The notes beneath the pieces were generated by a model. The model saw nothing but the letters and a program-made list of their open reading frames with translations, searched no databases and had not been told where the DNA came from. 64,000 nucleotides of DNA from Lysinibacillus sp. KCTC 33748. GTDB lineage: Bacteria > Bacillota > Bacilli > Bacillales_A > Planococcaceae. The position numbers were made by a program, and so were the translations under genes. Every line of letters starts with the position of its first letter. The first letter of the stretch is position 1. Positions 25,120 through 33,463 of the stretch are shown here, one piece after another. The DNA lies in contig NZ_MWSJ01000005.1 of NCBI RefSeq assembly GCF_002237755.1, positions 62,001 to 126,000 of the forward strand, written 5' to 3'.

Positions 25120-26412
25120 ATGACATTTTTCAAAAAGGTTTTATTATTAGGGACAGGGCCAACATCTGTTCAACTAGCTGTGAATTTTAGAAATCATTTC
25201 AATAGCAAGGTGGGGATTGCTGGTCGAAAATCTTCACGTTCAAATATGTTCTTTGAAAAAACAATCAAACAACAACTTACACTTAAAGCACATATACAAA
25301 ATAAACAGCATCAGTCTGCAGCTGGAGAATGTGTGATTGATTGTCTTTTTAAAGGGTATAATACAATATCAGGAGATTGGGATACCATTGTTCTCAGCGT
25401 GACTACAGATGCCTATATAGCTGTATTATCACAAATTGATATCCAAGTTTTGAAGCAAGCCAAGTGTATTATATTGATTTCTCCTACATTTTGCTCGAAT
25501 CAATTAATTTCTAACTATTTAAAACAGATATCCTCCTGTGTTGAGGTGATTAGTTTTTCTACATATTATGGTGATACTAGATGGTTAAACGGTGTGCCAT
25601 CGAATGAAGTGTTAACAACGGGGATAAAGAAAACGGTTTATATTGGATCGAATCAATCAAAATCGGAACATATGGATAAACTAAGCGAGTTATTTTGTCA
25701 GCTAGGAATTCATGTGAAAGTTTTAGCATCACCATTAGAAGCAGAAACAAGAAATATTTCTTTATACGTACATCCAGCACTGTGTATGAATGATTTTTCA
25801 TTAAAGGCAATATTTGAAGAGCAAGGGACTATAAAGTATGTTTATAAGCTTTACCCTGAGGGACCTATTACGTACACAATGATTCGCCATTTGCTGAATC
25901 ATTGGAAAGAAATGATGAAAATAGTAACGCATGTGAATATTCAACCTCTAAACCTTTTGAAATTTATGGTAGATGATAATTATTCATTACAACCGTTAAG
26001 TATAGCACGACAAGATATCGAAGATTTTGAAAAACTGGAGTCTATACATCAGGAGTATCTGTTGTATATACGTTATGCATCGTTATTGATTGATCCATTT
26101 TCTAAACCAGATCAAGAGGGAAGATACTTTGATTTTTCAGCTGTGCCTATAAAAAGGATATTTTTGAATCATGAAGGTATATGGGATATCCCAAGAATGC
26201 CAAAAGAGGATTACTATCGCCTTAAAATTATTCAAGGGGTAGCTAGAGCTTTAAAAATTAAATCTCCAACGATTGATCAATTTATATTTACGTATGAACA
26301 AAAGCTCCGGCAAGTAGTAGCATCATCATCTGAGAAAATGTCCTTTTCAGAAGCGTTTCAAATAAAAACTTTTTCAAAAGATATTAATATGATTTGTAAA
26401 GAATTAATATAA
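25120..26412 (+). CDS. cntM: Opine (staphylopine-type) dehydrogenase, CntM family
   Basis: 430 aa. The N-terminal Rossmann motif is LLLGTGPTSVQLAVNF. Conserved CntM blocks follow: ILISPTFCSNQLI, VISFSTYYGDTR, EAETRNISLYVHPALCMNDF, YKLYPEGPITYTMIRH and IDPFSKPDQEGRYFDFSAVP. The enzyme condenses the CntL product with an alpha-keto acid (pyruvate or 2-oxoglutarate) using NAD(P)H to yield a metallophore for zinc, nickel, cobalt or copper. ATAAGGAGAATCAT is a strong ribosome site. Which keto acid is used cannot be decided without alignment. Export and uptake genes must lie elsewhere. Confidence 0.88.
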   Translation: MTFFKKVLLLGTGPTSVQLAVNFRNHFNSKVGIAGRKSSRSNMFFEKTIKQQLTLKAHIQNKQHQSAAGECVIDCLFKGYNTISGDWDTIVLSVTTDAYIAVLSQIDIQVLKQAKCIILISPTFCSNQLISNYLKQISSCVEVISFSTYYGDTRWLNGVPSNEVLTTGIKKTVYIGSNQSKSEHMDKLSELFCQLGIHVKVLASPLEAETRNISLYVHPALCMNDFSLKAIFEEQGTIKYVYKLYPEGPITYTMIRHLLNHWKEMMKIVTHVNIQPLNLLKFMVDDNYSLQPLSIARQDIEDFEKLESIHQEYLLYIRYASLLIDPFSKPDQEGRYFDFSAVPIKRIFLNHEGIWDIPRMPKEDYYRLKIIQGVARALKIKSPTIDQFIFTYEQKLRQVVASSSEKMSFSEAFQIKTFSKDINMICKELI

Positions 26413-26651
26413 AAACCGGTGATGGTGGACATTTCGGTGGCAACCTAATGTTTAGGGGATGGTATACGAATGAAGGACATATGTTACGTTTCATTTTAGT
26501 GTCATTTTACAGGGGAATGTTTTGTTTTTGAATGGAGTAGGTGTTTACCAACCCACAGATATTTATTGAACAGTAGATTCTAAAGGTATAAAAATCATTA
26601 GAACGGGCAAAACCTTTTATGAGACCAGTTTCCATGAAAGGGGAAAAGACG

Positions 26652-27287
26652 ATGAATACTGTTTTAACTGTAAATAAACGCGATAAAGGGCGTCATTCAT
26701 CATTAACTCAACTTAGACAGAACGGTGCTATTCCGGGCGTTGTTTATGGCTACCAAATGGAATCCACAGCGGTATCACTGGATGCCAGACAATTTGCAAA
26801 AATGTTAGCTCAATTTGGCAATAAAAATGTCTTCCAATTAGATGTAGACGGTCAACGGGTCAACGCAGTATTAACAGAAGTACAACGCTGTGCGTTAAGG
26901 GGCAATGTAAAGCATGTAGATTTTAAGTCCATCAATATGTCCGAAGAACTAGAGGTTGATATTCCAGTAACGGTTACGGGTCATGCTATTGGAGTTGCAG
27001 ATGGTGGATTCCTATTACAGCCTAATCGTGAAGTTCGTATAAAAGTAAATCCGTCAGAAATTCCTGAAACAATAGAGGTGGATGTGACTGATGTAGCAAT
27101 CGGGACATCACTTTATGTAGGAGGTATTCGCGAAAAGTTCTCTTTTGAAATTTTACAGGAAGATGACTATACATTAGTGACGATTACACCTCCTGCCGCT
27201 GAAAATGTACAGGATGACGACATAGTGGATGGGACCCCTGAAGTAATCGAGGCTACTGGGAAAAATCCATCTGCATCAGAAGAATAG
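26652..27287 (+). CDS. rplY: 50S ribosomal protein L25 / general stress protein Ctc
   Basis: About 211 aa with the N-terminal L25 beta-barrel (VNKRDKGRHSSLTQLRQNGA; IPGVVYGYQ; AVLTEVQRCALRGNVKHVDF) and the C-terminal TL5/Ctc domain (VTVTGHAIGVADGGFLLQPN; EIPETIEVDVTDVAIG). It binds 5S rRNA; in Bacillus the longer Ctc form is stress-induced. ATG 26652 with AAAGGGGAAAAGAC is preferred; an upstream in-frame ATG has no ribosome site. The acidic tail is normal. A hairpin follows the stop. The 239 bases between CntM and this start hold no gene I can see. Confidence 0.9.
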   Translation: MNTVLTVNKRDKGRHSSLTQLRQNGAIPGVVYGYQMESTAVSLDARQFAKMLAQFGNKNVFQLDVDGQRVNAVLTEVQRCALRGNVKHVDFKSINMSEELEVDIPVTVTGHAIGVADGGFLLQPNREVRIKVNPSEIPETIEVDVTDVAIGTSLYVGGIREKFSFEILQEDDYTLVTITPPAAENVQDDDIVDGTPEVIEATGKNPSASEE

Positions 27288-27296
27288 CAACAAAAA

Positions 27297-27338
27297 AAGG
27301 AGCCATCTTACACGTACGGTAAGTGGTTCCTTGCTGTT
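27297..27338 (+). terminator. Hairpin after rplY
   Basis: Imperfect stem AGGAGCCATCTTAC / GGTAAGTGGTTCCT with a modest T content after it. Confidence 0.5.
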
Positions 27339-27403
27339 TATTGCATAAACTGCTGTAAAGATTTGTTCGATTATATATAGTTGAACTGTATATTGCAACC
27401 GAA

Positions 27404-27436
27404 TAAAAAAAGACAATGCAAAAGTGCATTGTCTTG
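27404..27436 (-). terminator. Terminator of the YczE-like gene
   Basis: AAGACAATGCA / TGCATTGTCTT stem; read on the minus strand it ends in a T7 run. Confidence 0.85.
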
Positions 27437-27441
27437 TAAGC

Positions 27442-28071
27442 CTATACTACAGCGCTTTTCACGCCAGTCCATCTCATAAATAATTTTTCATTATACGTTA
27501 AAGCAAACTGTACAATCGGTCCGAGTCCGAAAGCCATTAGCACAGTACCAACGCCGATAGGACCACCTAGTAAAAAGCCGATTAAAGCGACACTTACTTC
27601 CATAGTTGTTCGAGAGCGTGTGACACTCCAACCAAGCTTATGAACCATAAGAAGCATTAATGAATCACGAGGACCAATCCCTAAATTTGCCACCATATAC
27701 ATACCGCAACCCCAGCCAAGTAATAGTAAGCCACATACATATGAAAGAAGTTGCATCCAAAAACCATCTATATCAGGAATCAAATAGTTAAAAATATCAA
27801 TAAAAATTCCTGCTAAAAACATATCTATAAACGTACCCGGCAGTGGAAATTTCTTTGTAATTACTATATCAAACGCTATTATGGCTAGTCCGATGAGAAT
27901 GGACCAAGTACCAATAGTTAATCCCATTGTTTTAGCAAGTCCAATATGTAATACATCCCATGAACCAACACCGAAAATCTGACCTTTAATTGTCAATGTT
28001 ATACCTAAGGATAAAAGCAAAATACCCGTTAAGAAGAACAGACACCGTGTGAAAAATGCTTGCTTCATCAT
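27442..28071 (-). CDS. YczE/YitT-type multi-pass membrane protein
   Basis: About 209 aa with five or six hydrophobic segments, starting FFLTGILLLSLGITLTIKGQ. Signature stretches are GVGSWDVLHIGLAKTMGLTI, MYMVANLGIGPRDSLMLLMV and LLGGPIGVGTVLMAFGLGPI, which are characteristic of the YczE/YyaS/YitT group. Function is not established; B. subtilis YczE affects surfactin production. On the minus strand GAGGG precedes the ATG at 28071 by five bases, better than the one at 28083. Single gene with its own terminator. Confidence 0.8.
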   Translation of the reverse strand: MMKQAFFTRCLFFLTGILLLSLGITLTIKGQIFGVGSWDVLHIGLAKTMGLTIGTWSILIGLAIIAFDIVITKKFPLPGTFIDMFLAGIFIDIFNYLIPDIDGFWMQLLSYVCGLLLLGWGCGMYMVANLGIGPRDSLMLLMVHKLGWSVTRSRTTMEVSVALIGFLLGGPIGVGTVLMAFGLGPIVQFALTYNEKLFMRWTGVKSAVV

Positions 28072-28228
28072 TATAACCCTCATTCTAAAAATTCATGTTG
28101 TACAACAAATTATTATAACAATAGATTTTAAAATGAATCGAATATTGTCAATTCGTATTTTTCAAAAAAATATGATTAGGTAAGATAAATCAGGACAAAA
28201 TAGTAGGGATAAGAAAGGATGAGATGAC

Positions 28229-28651
28229 ATGACCTCTGTGCGAGAAGAAATACTAGAAGTTTTAAACCGTGAAAAAATAGGAACGATGGCGACCGTCGAG
28301 AACGGCAAACCGTACTCACGCTATATGACATTCCAACATGAAGATTTTGTATTATACACAGTTACGAATAAACATTCTGAAAAAATGGAGGAGCTTCGCA
28401 AAAACCCATATACACATATATTATATGGATACGAAAATGGAGGCTTTGGTGACACGTACGTTGAAATTGAAGGGAAGCTAACAGAGATTCTAGAGGAAGG
28501 AATAAAAAATAAGTTAGCCGAACTTTTTACAAGCATTTTCGTTGGTAATCAAGATGAAATGATTACACTAAAAATCGAGCCGATTCGTATGCGCTTGATG
28601 AATAAAAAAGGCGATCCACCTAAAGAGCTTGAATTTACAAACGACCATTAA
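28229..28651 (+). CDS. Pyridoxamine-5'-phosphate-oxidase-fold protein, general stress protein 26 type
   Basis: 140 aa, split beta-barrel FMN-binding fold. Readable signs: EILEVLNREKIGTMATVENG, KPYSRYMTFQHEDFVLYTVT, and HTHILYGYENGGFGDTYVEI. This group (YdaG/GSP26-like) binds flavin or heme and is usually stress-inducible; its reaction is unknown. Good AAAGGATGAGATGAC site before ATG. Single gene with terminator. Confidence 0.8.
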   Translation: MTSVREEILEVLNREKIGTMATVENGKPYSRYMTFQHEDFVLYTVTNKHSEKMEELRKNPYTHILYGYENGGFGDTYVEIEGKLTEILEEGIKNKLAELFTSIFVGNQDEMITLKIEPIRMRLMNKKGDPPKELEFTNDH

Positions 28652-28669
28652 GCAGTGGTCGTTTTTTGA
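28638..28669 (+). terminator. Terminator after the stress protein gene
   Basis: AAACGACCA / TGGTCGTTTTTT stem, overlapping the stop codon. Confidence 0.85.
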
Positions 28670-28734
28670 TTGCCGCATGATCATTGATTCTGTACACATT
28701 ACTTTTTTTGTTATTATTAGTTAAAAAAAAGGTG

Positions 28735-28905
28735 GGATGGGTGGCTGCCCCCCAGGAAAGCACTTAGGCGTAAGTGAAATCAACCACTCGTTTTGCCGAA
28801 GGGGACATTTAAAAGGATGCAATAATTCTCAAAAAATTTCCTCGATCATTTTGTTTCAACATAATGAACCGACCTAAAAGCATAGCTGCTTTCAGGCGGT
28901 TTTTT
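28735..28905 (+). ncRNA. Candidate structured small RNA or orphan riboregulator
   Basis: The gap between two convergent genes carries a GC-rich structured block unlike the AT-rich surroundings. GGGTGG pairs with CCACTC around a CACTT-AGGCGT-AAGTG hairpin; a C6 run follows the first arm; GCCGAAGGGG follows the last arm and could pair with the C-run as a pseudoknot. It ends in a real terminator (AACCGACCTAAAAGC / GCTTTCAGGCGGTTTTTT, 28866-28905). A TATTAT-type -10 is visible near 28712. No ORF lies downstream on the same strand, so a stand-alone sRNA is likelier than a riboswitch. Confidence 0.45.
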
Positions 28906-29461
28906 AAATGGGATATATACGTGCTTTTAACTGCTTATTTAAAATAGAAGCCTGCGTCAGTGCTTGTTCATCGTGACGTATCTCACCAGGCTTGTTTGCC
29001 TCTCCAATAATGTACGAGGAGAACGGCATCTTTAAGAAGTCAAAAATATACTGGAATTGCTGGATCATTGGTAGACCCTTTATATATGGGGCATCACCAC
29101 CGACAGCAAGAACAATGGCCTCGGTAGTTTGTAGTTTTTCTTTTAGCTGTGGAAAACGCTCATCTCGAATAGCATGACTCAGTCGATCCACCATGTTCTT
29201 CATTATTCCTGACATGCTGTACCAATAGATCGGTGTGGCAAAAATAACAACATCACTTGTTAAAAACGCTTGTATAATTTGATCATAATCATCATCTACA
29301 AACTGAAAGCCGTTGTCATCGTGGCGCAAATCGTGAATAGGCTCGACCGTTAAATTTTTTAGATCTATTTTTTTATGATGTAAGCCCTCTAATACATAAT
29401 TAGCTAGTTGTTCACTATTACTATCGGCTCTAGAGCTACCAATAAATGCGGTAATGTTCAT
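28904..29461 (-). CDS. NAD(P)H-dependent FMN reductase (flavodoxin fold)
   Basis: 185 aa. The flavodoxin-like FMN-phosphate loop is FIGSSRADSNSEQL at the start. The middle has VIFATPIYWYSMSGIMKNMV, the typical SxxxK-N-x-x-D-R-L region (MVDRLSHA), and VLAVGGDAPYIKGLP. The family reduces FMN, quinones or azo compounds with NAD(P)H. Minus-strand ATG with CAGAGGAGGATTTTC upstream. It is divergent from a LysR-type regulator 113 bases away, the usual arrangement for a regulator and its target. Confidence 0.85.
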   Translation of the reverse strand: MNITAFIGSSRADSNSEQLANYVLEGLHHKKIDLKNLTVEPIHDLRHDDNGFQFVDDDYDQIIQAFLTSDVVIFATPIYWYSMSGIMKNMVDRLSHAIRDERFPQLKEKLQTTEAIVLAVGGDAPYIKGLPMIQQFQYIFDFLKMPFSSYIIGEANKPGEIRHDEQALTQASILNKQLKARIYPI

Positions 29462-29574
29462 GAAAATCCTCCTCTGTCCTTCAGGTTATAACTAGTGTAA
29501 ACTTAACTTTATTATCGATAAAGCTGAATGTTTCGATGAAATGTATCGAAAAAAACGATTTAGGGGTGGGGAAG

Positions 29575-30465
29575 ATGGATATTAAACAGCTGCAAACGTT
29601 TTTAACAGCTTCAGAAACGTTAAGTTTTACGCAAACAGCACAGCTACTAGACTATGCTCAATCGAGTATTACAGCACAAATTAAATCGCTTGAAGAAGAG
29701 CTTGGTGTAGTCCTTTTTGAGCGGCTTGGAAAACGCATTAGCCTTACAGAGGAGGGTGAGCGATTACAACAGTATGCCCAAAAAATGCTAGATTTAAATA
29801 TGGAGATGAAAAAAGCTGTATTAAATGAACAAACACAAGCGGTATTAAAAATTGGTGCACAGGAAAGCCAATGTGTATACCGTCTGCCAAGTGTTTTACA
29901 ACAATTTCAGAAATCCCATCCACAAGTCAAAATCATTTTTAAACCTGTGCATACAACCGAAATAGCCAAAGATTTATTACAGTCAGGCAATCTAGATATA
30001 GCATTTATTACGGATGCATATAAGGAAACACCTATGTTACATCGTGAGCGACTTATTCAAGAGCAATTAGTTTTTGTAAGTGCACCTACTGATAGCAACG
30101 AGGAGAGAGCAGTATTTTCTTTACAGCAACTTTCAAATGAAACGATGCTTCTGACAGAGAGCGGTTGCTCCTACCGTAATCAATTGGAATTACAGCTGCA
30201 GCAGGAAGGTTCGCTACCAATACAAATGATTGAATTTGCAAGTATTGAAGCCATTAAGCAATGTGTGATGGCAGGCTTAGGTATTACATTCTTACCTAAA
30301 ATGGTGGTCGAGAAGGAGCTAAAAAACCAACGTTTACAAGAACTGATTACAGCAACGAAATTAGCAGACATTTTTACGGATATCGCTTGGCATAAGGATA
30401 AGCATATATCTCCGTATCTCGCTGATTTTATAGAGATTGCTATGAAAATGTATAAGAAGTTTTAA
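29575..30465 (+). CDS. LysR-family transcriptional regulator
   Basis: About 296 aa. The N-terminal winged HTH is MDIKQLQTFLTASETLSFTQ followed by YAQSSITAQIKSLEEELGV and LFERLGKR. The rest is the periplasmic-binding-protein-like effector domain (FKPVHTTEIAKDLLQSGNLD; FASIEAIKQCVMAGLGITFL). ATG 29575 follows GGGGTGGGGAAG; an in-frame ATG at 29536 is weaker. It probably controls the divergent FMN reductase through the shared 113-base gap; the inducer is unknown. Confidence 0.88.
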   Translation: MDIKQLQTFLTASETLSFTQTAQLLDYAQSSITAQIKSLEEELGVVLFERLGKRISLTEEGERLQQYAQKMLDLNMEMKKAVLNEQTQAVLKIGAQESQCVYRLPSVLQQFQKSHPQVKIIFKPVHTTEIAKDLLQSGNLDIAFITDAYKETPMLHRERLIQEQLVFVSAPTDSNEERAVFSLQQLSNETMLLTESGCSYRNQLELQLQQEGSLPIQMIEFASIEAIKQCVMAGLGITFLPKMVVEKELKNQRLQELITATKLADIFTDIAWHKDKHISPYLADFIEIAMKMYKKF

Positions 30466-30560
30466 GGGCATATATTTTTTACCCGGACCTTTTTTCAAAA
30501 TGGATTCTTTTTGTTTACTGACTAAGCAATCTTTTAAAGTACACAGCTGTATCAAAAAAA

Positions 30561-30596
30561 TGCGAATGAATTTTTTAATTCATTTCGCACTTTTTA
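30561..30596 (+). terminator. Terminator after the LysR gene
   Basis: TGCGAATGAATT / AATTCATTTCGCA-type stem with a T5 tail; A-run on the other side makes it potentially bidirectional. Confidence 0.75.
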
Positions 30597-30664
30597 GTTC
30601 TTTTCACAATTGAAGAGTATTATTGTGATTTATAAAGGTCCTTACAGTTCGACCTATGATAAAT

Positions 30665-31690
30665 TTATTGTTTCTTCAAAGTCCCAGAAAAGTTCGTTCC
30701 TTCATCATGCTCTTTGCGACAATCTACCTCGGTAATTTTAAGCGCATTATTAAGACGTTCAAATTCTAATACACATCGATTGCCGTTTGAAGATTTATTC
30801 ATCACGGCCTTCGTGTTAGAAGTAATCGTCGCTGTACCATCGACACTCCCTGCAGCTGTCCCATCATTCGCAGTAATGAAAATAGTAAAATTTTTGCTTG
30901 TTGCGTTTGAAATGTAGGCATCACGGCGATTAAAATCAGTGGAGCCTGTACCCCATTTATAGTAATACGAATAGGTACCATTCCAAGCACTATTAGAAGG
31001 TGCTGTCAGCTGCATTGTTTTATCAAGCTGATTTTGGCCATTTTTCGCTCGTGTATTTAATGAAGTATTACTTACATTTTCGTGAATTTTTTGTGCGTCT
31101 TCTGAAATCTCATAAAAATTTCTTTCATCCATACGGTGGAGCATTGTAACGACTTGAGCTCGCGTCATATTGTTTGTCACGCCAAAAAACTTCTGCAAGT
31201 TACGGTTTTCATACTGTAAGTTTTGACCAGTGGAAATGTAATAATCGAGTAAAAACTGTATTGATTGATCTAATCCACTTTTACCATTTGCTAAATGTGT
31301 AATAGCCTGTGCCACAACACCGCGCTTCACATTAGCTCCTCTAATAGTGTTATCGAAATATCCGTTTAATGGAACACCATAGCTTGCAAGTCGATTGTAA
31401 AATTCATCAGACCAGTTTGCTAGAGGGGGTTGTTTTTTTAGCTCATCATAAGGTGATTCGAGCTCGTAAAAATTAGCAAGTAGTTTTGCAAATTGTTGCT
31501 CCGTGATTGTTGCATTGGGCTTAAATGTACCGTCTGCATAGCCATTAACGATATCATATTCCTCTGCCCACAGGATGGCTTCATACGCATAGTGATCTTC
31601 TGGTACATCTTTAAAACCAGCAGCTTGCACAGTGTATCCACTTGCCACAACCAGTATGGGAAGCAATAAAGCGAACACTATTTTTTTCAT
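30665..31690 (-). CDS. SLH-domain surface protein
   Basis: 341 aa. Signal peptide (MKKIVFALLLPILVVASGYT, cleavage near AxA-type VQAAG). SLH repeat 1 is FKDVPEDHYAYEAILWAEEY followed by GYADGTFKPNATITEQQFAK; a degenerate repeat 2 is in GVPLNGYFDNTIRGANVKRG, and repeat 3 ends at TRAQVVTMLHRM. The remaining 130 residues are a beta-rich domain of unknown role with two Cys near the end. SLH units hold proteins to pyruvylated secondary cell-wall polymer. AAAGGATG precedes the minus-strand ATG. Confidence 0.85.
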   Translation of the reverse strand: MKKIVFALLLPILVVASGYTVQAAGFKDVPEDHYAYEAILWAEEYDIVNGYADGTFKPNATITEQQFAKLLANFYELESPYDELKKQPPLANWSDEFYNRLASYGVPLNGYFDNTIRGANVKRGVVAQAITHLANGKSGLDQSIQFLLDYYISTGQNLQYENRNLQKFFGVTNNMTRAQVVTMLHRMDERNFYEISEDAQKIHENVSNTSLNTRAKNGQNQLDKTMQLTAPSNSAWNGTYSYYYKWGTGSTDFNRRDAYISNATSKNFTIFITANDGTAAGSVDGTATITSNTKAVMNKSSNGNRCVLEFERLNNALKITEVDCRKEHDEGTNFSGTLKKQ

Positions 31691-31837
31691 TTGTCTCTGT
31701 CATCCTTTCTTTCGTACTATTAATAGTTTGAAGGATATGGATAAAAACTGCAAATTTTTCTAGTTTATTTTAAGTAGAAAGGATGAGATAGAGCAATCCT
31801 ATAAGCGATTCATTTAGGAAAGAAGGAATAAACAGAG

Positions 31838-32785
31838 ATGTTGAATAGTTTCAATAAATATCTCCAAAAATGGATGCCTATTTTAACGCCACTAAGTTTA
31901 GTGATGGGTGTATTGTTGGGGAATGTAGGGCATCAGCTTTTATTTTTAGTGCCATGGCTTTTTGCATTTATGACGTTTGCAGGTAGTTTAAATATGAGTT
32001 TTGAAGGGATAAAAAATCTTCGGAAATATTCAAAGGTTATAGTAATAGCCCTTGTATTTTTACATCTGATGATGCCGATGTGGGCCTATTTTGTATCAAC
32101 CGTTATCTTTCATGATCATTTACTAACGATTGGCTTTGTCTTAGCAGTCGCTGTGCCAACTGGAGTAACGAGTTTTATTTGGGTAAGTATTTGTGGAGGA
32201 CATCTTCCATTGTGTCTTGCAATTATTTTAATCGACACACTTATATCCCCCGTAGTTATTCCTGCTTTACTACATATTGTTGTGGGGCAAACAATCGAAA
32301 TTGATACTGCAGGTCTAATGTTAGATTTACTTTGGATGATTGTTGTACCTTCACTTATAGGTGTAGCGTTGAACGAGTTGACTAAAGGCAATATTGCGGT
32401 GACACTAGGAAAGAAATTAGCCCCTTTTTCAAAACTAAGCTTATTTACCATTGTGATGATTAATAGTAGCGCAATCGCTCCGTATATTACACACTTTAGT
32501 TGGGGGCTTGTCGGTGTTATTTTAGTCGTATTTGTTCTAGCTATATCAGGGTATGCGCTCTGTTTAGTACTCGGTCATATTCTTTGGAAGGATATAAGTA
32601 TTATTACAATGTTCGTTTTTACTGGAGGGATGCGCAATATTGCTGTAGGAGTAGTGATAGCGACGACATACTTTCCTACAAAAACGGTTATGCCAGTAGT
32701 GTTTGGCATGCTATTTCAGCAAGTTCTAGCCTCGTTCTTTAGCCGAATAGTTGAGCAGTATCAGTTGAAAGTTGCGAAAGGCTAA
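31838..32785 (+). CDS. Bile acid:sodium symporter (BASS) family transporter
   Basis: 315 aa with about nine or ten membrane helices. Family marks include SLVMGVLLGNVG near the start, a conserved AVAVPTGVTSFIWVSICGG crossover, and TGGMRNIAVGVVIATTYFP near the end. The cargo is unknown; bacterial members move organic anions, pantoate or sulphated compounds with Na+. AAAGAAGGAATAAACAG site before ATG. Stands alone. Confidence 0.85.
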   Translation: MLNSFNKYLQKWMPILTPLSLVMGVLLGNVGHQLLFLVPWLFAFMTFAGSLNMSFEGIKNLRKYSKVIVIALVFLHLMMPMWAYFVSTVIFHDHLLTIGFVLAVAVPTGVTSFIWVSICGGHLPLCLAIILIDTLISPVVIPALLHIVVGQTIEIDTAGLMLDLLWMIVVPSLIGVALNELTKGNIAVTLGKKLAPFSKLSLFTIVMINSSAIAPYITHFSWGLVGVILVVFVLAISGYALCLVLGHILWKDISIITMFVFTGGMRNIAVGVVIATTYFPTKTVMPVVFGMLFQQVLASFFSRIVEQYQLKVAKG

Positions 32786-33115
32786 ATATCTTAGCAATTC
32801 TTTTGTGGAAGGTAAATAAATTTTTTAAGACTTACGCTATCGATTGTTATTAAGACGCCACATTAATTGTTCCAAAAGAAGGAGAGGCACAAAAATGTGA
32901 TGTAAGATCATCAAATGAAAATAGCGAAATATGAGGTTTCCAATACGCCACCTTCAGAATATGATGAAGATAAGCAGTATCCATCGTTATGTAGGATGGG
33001 GGAGATATTCTATTTTAAAATTTTACAATAATAATAAATTGAAAGTAAATATCAGTTGTGCATGCGAAAGTATTATGAATGCTAATTATGTCTCATAAGA
33101 AAGAAGAGTGCGCGA

Positions 33116-33271
33116 ATGAAAGAATTGGATGATTTGAAACTAACGATTCTTCCGTTAATTATTTTGCTGATTCTTATACTTTTTTGGAAACTGACCGAGT
33201 CTGTCGGAGCGGGTATGTTGATTATTATTTTCTGGATAGGCTGGCGGCGCCTTATTAGAAAATCACTATAA
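33116..33271 (+). CDS. Small two-helix membrane protein (51 aa)
   Basis: ATG 33116 after GAAAGAAGAG. The peptide reads MKELDDLKLTILPLIILLIL, then a short polar turn, then GAGMLIIIFWIGWRRLI with a basic end. It has two hydrophobic segments of about 16-18 residues. A strong terminator follows, which supports a real gene. Function unknown. The rest of the 32786-33463 gap contains only a weak 38-codon frame at 32915-33031 without a ribosome site. Confidence 0.6.
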   Translation: MKELDDLKLTILPLIILLILILFWKLTESVGAGMLIIIFWIGWRRLIRKSL

Positions 33272-33310
33272 ATTGAATATGAGTTACCGCCAGCTTTATT
33301 CAAAAAAGTT

Positions 33311-33348
33311 AAACATCGTTTGATACTGGAATCAAACGATGTTTTTTT
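33311..33348 (+). terminator. Terminator after the small membrane protein
   Basis: AAACATCGTTTGAT / ATCAAACGATGTTTTTTT stem with a T7 tail. Confidence 0.9.
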
Positions 33349-33463
33349 GCATTTGCCTCTAATCTTCTGCATAGTTCTTACTTTTGAAAAACGACTATGT
33401 ACGATTATTTGTAATTTTGTTACTATGTAGTAATTAATAAATGAAACAACAAGGAGATACGGC

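Noticed and set aside
28735..28860. Glycine riboswitch
   Set aside because: GCCGAAGGGG is glycine-like, but the GGAGAG start and the CTCTCAGGCAAAAGGACAGAG-type end are absent and no gene follows on that strand.
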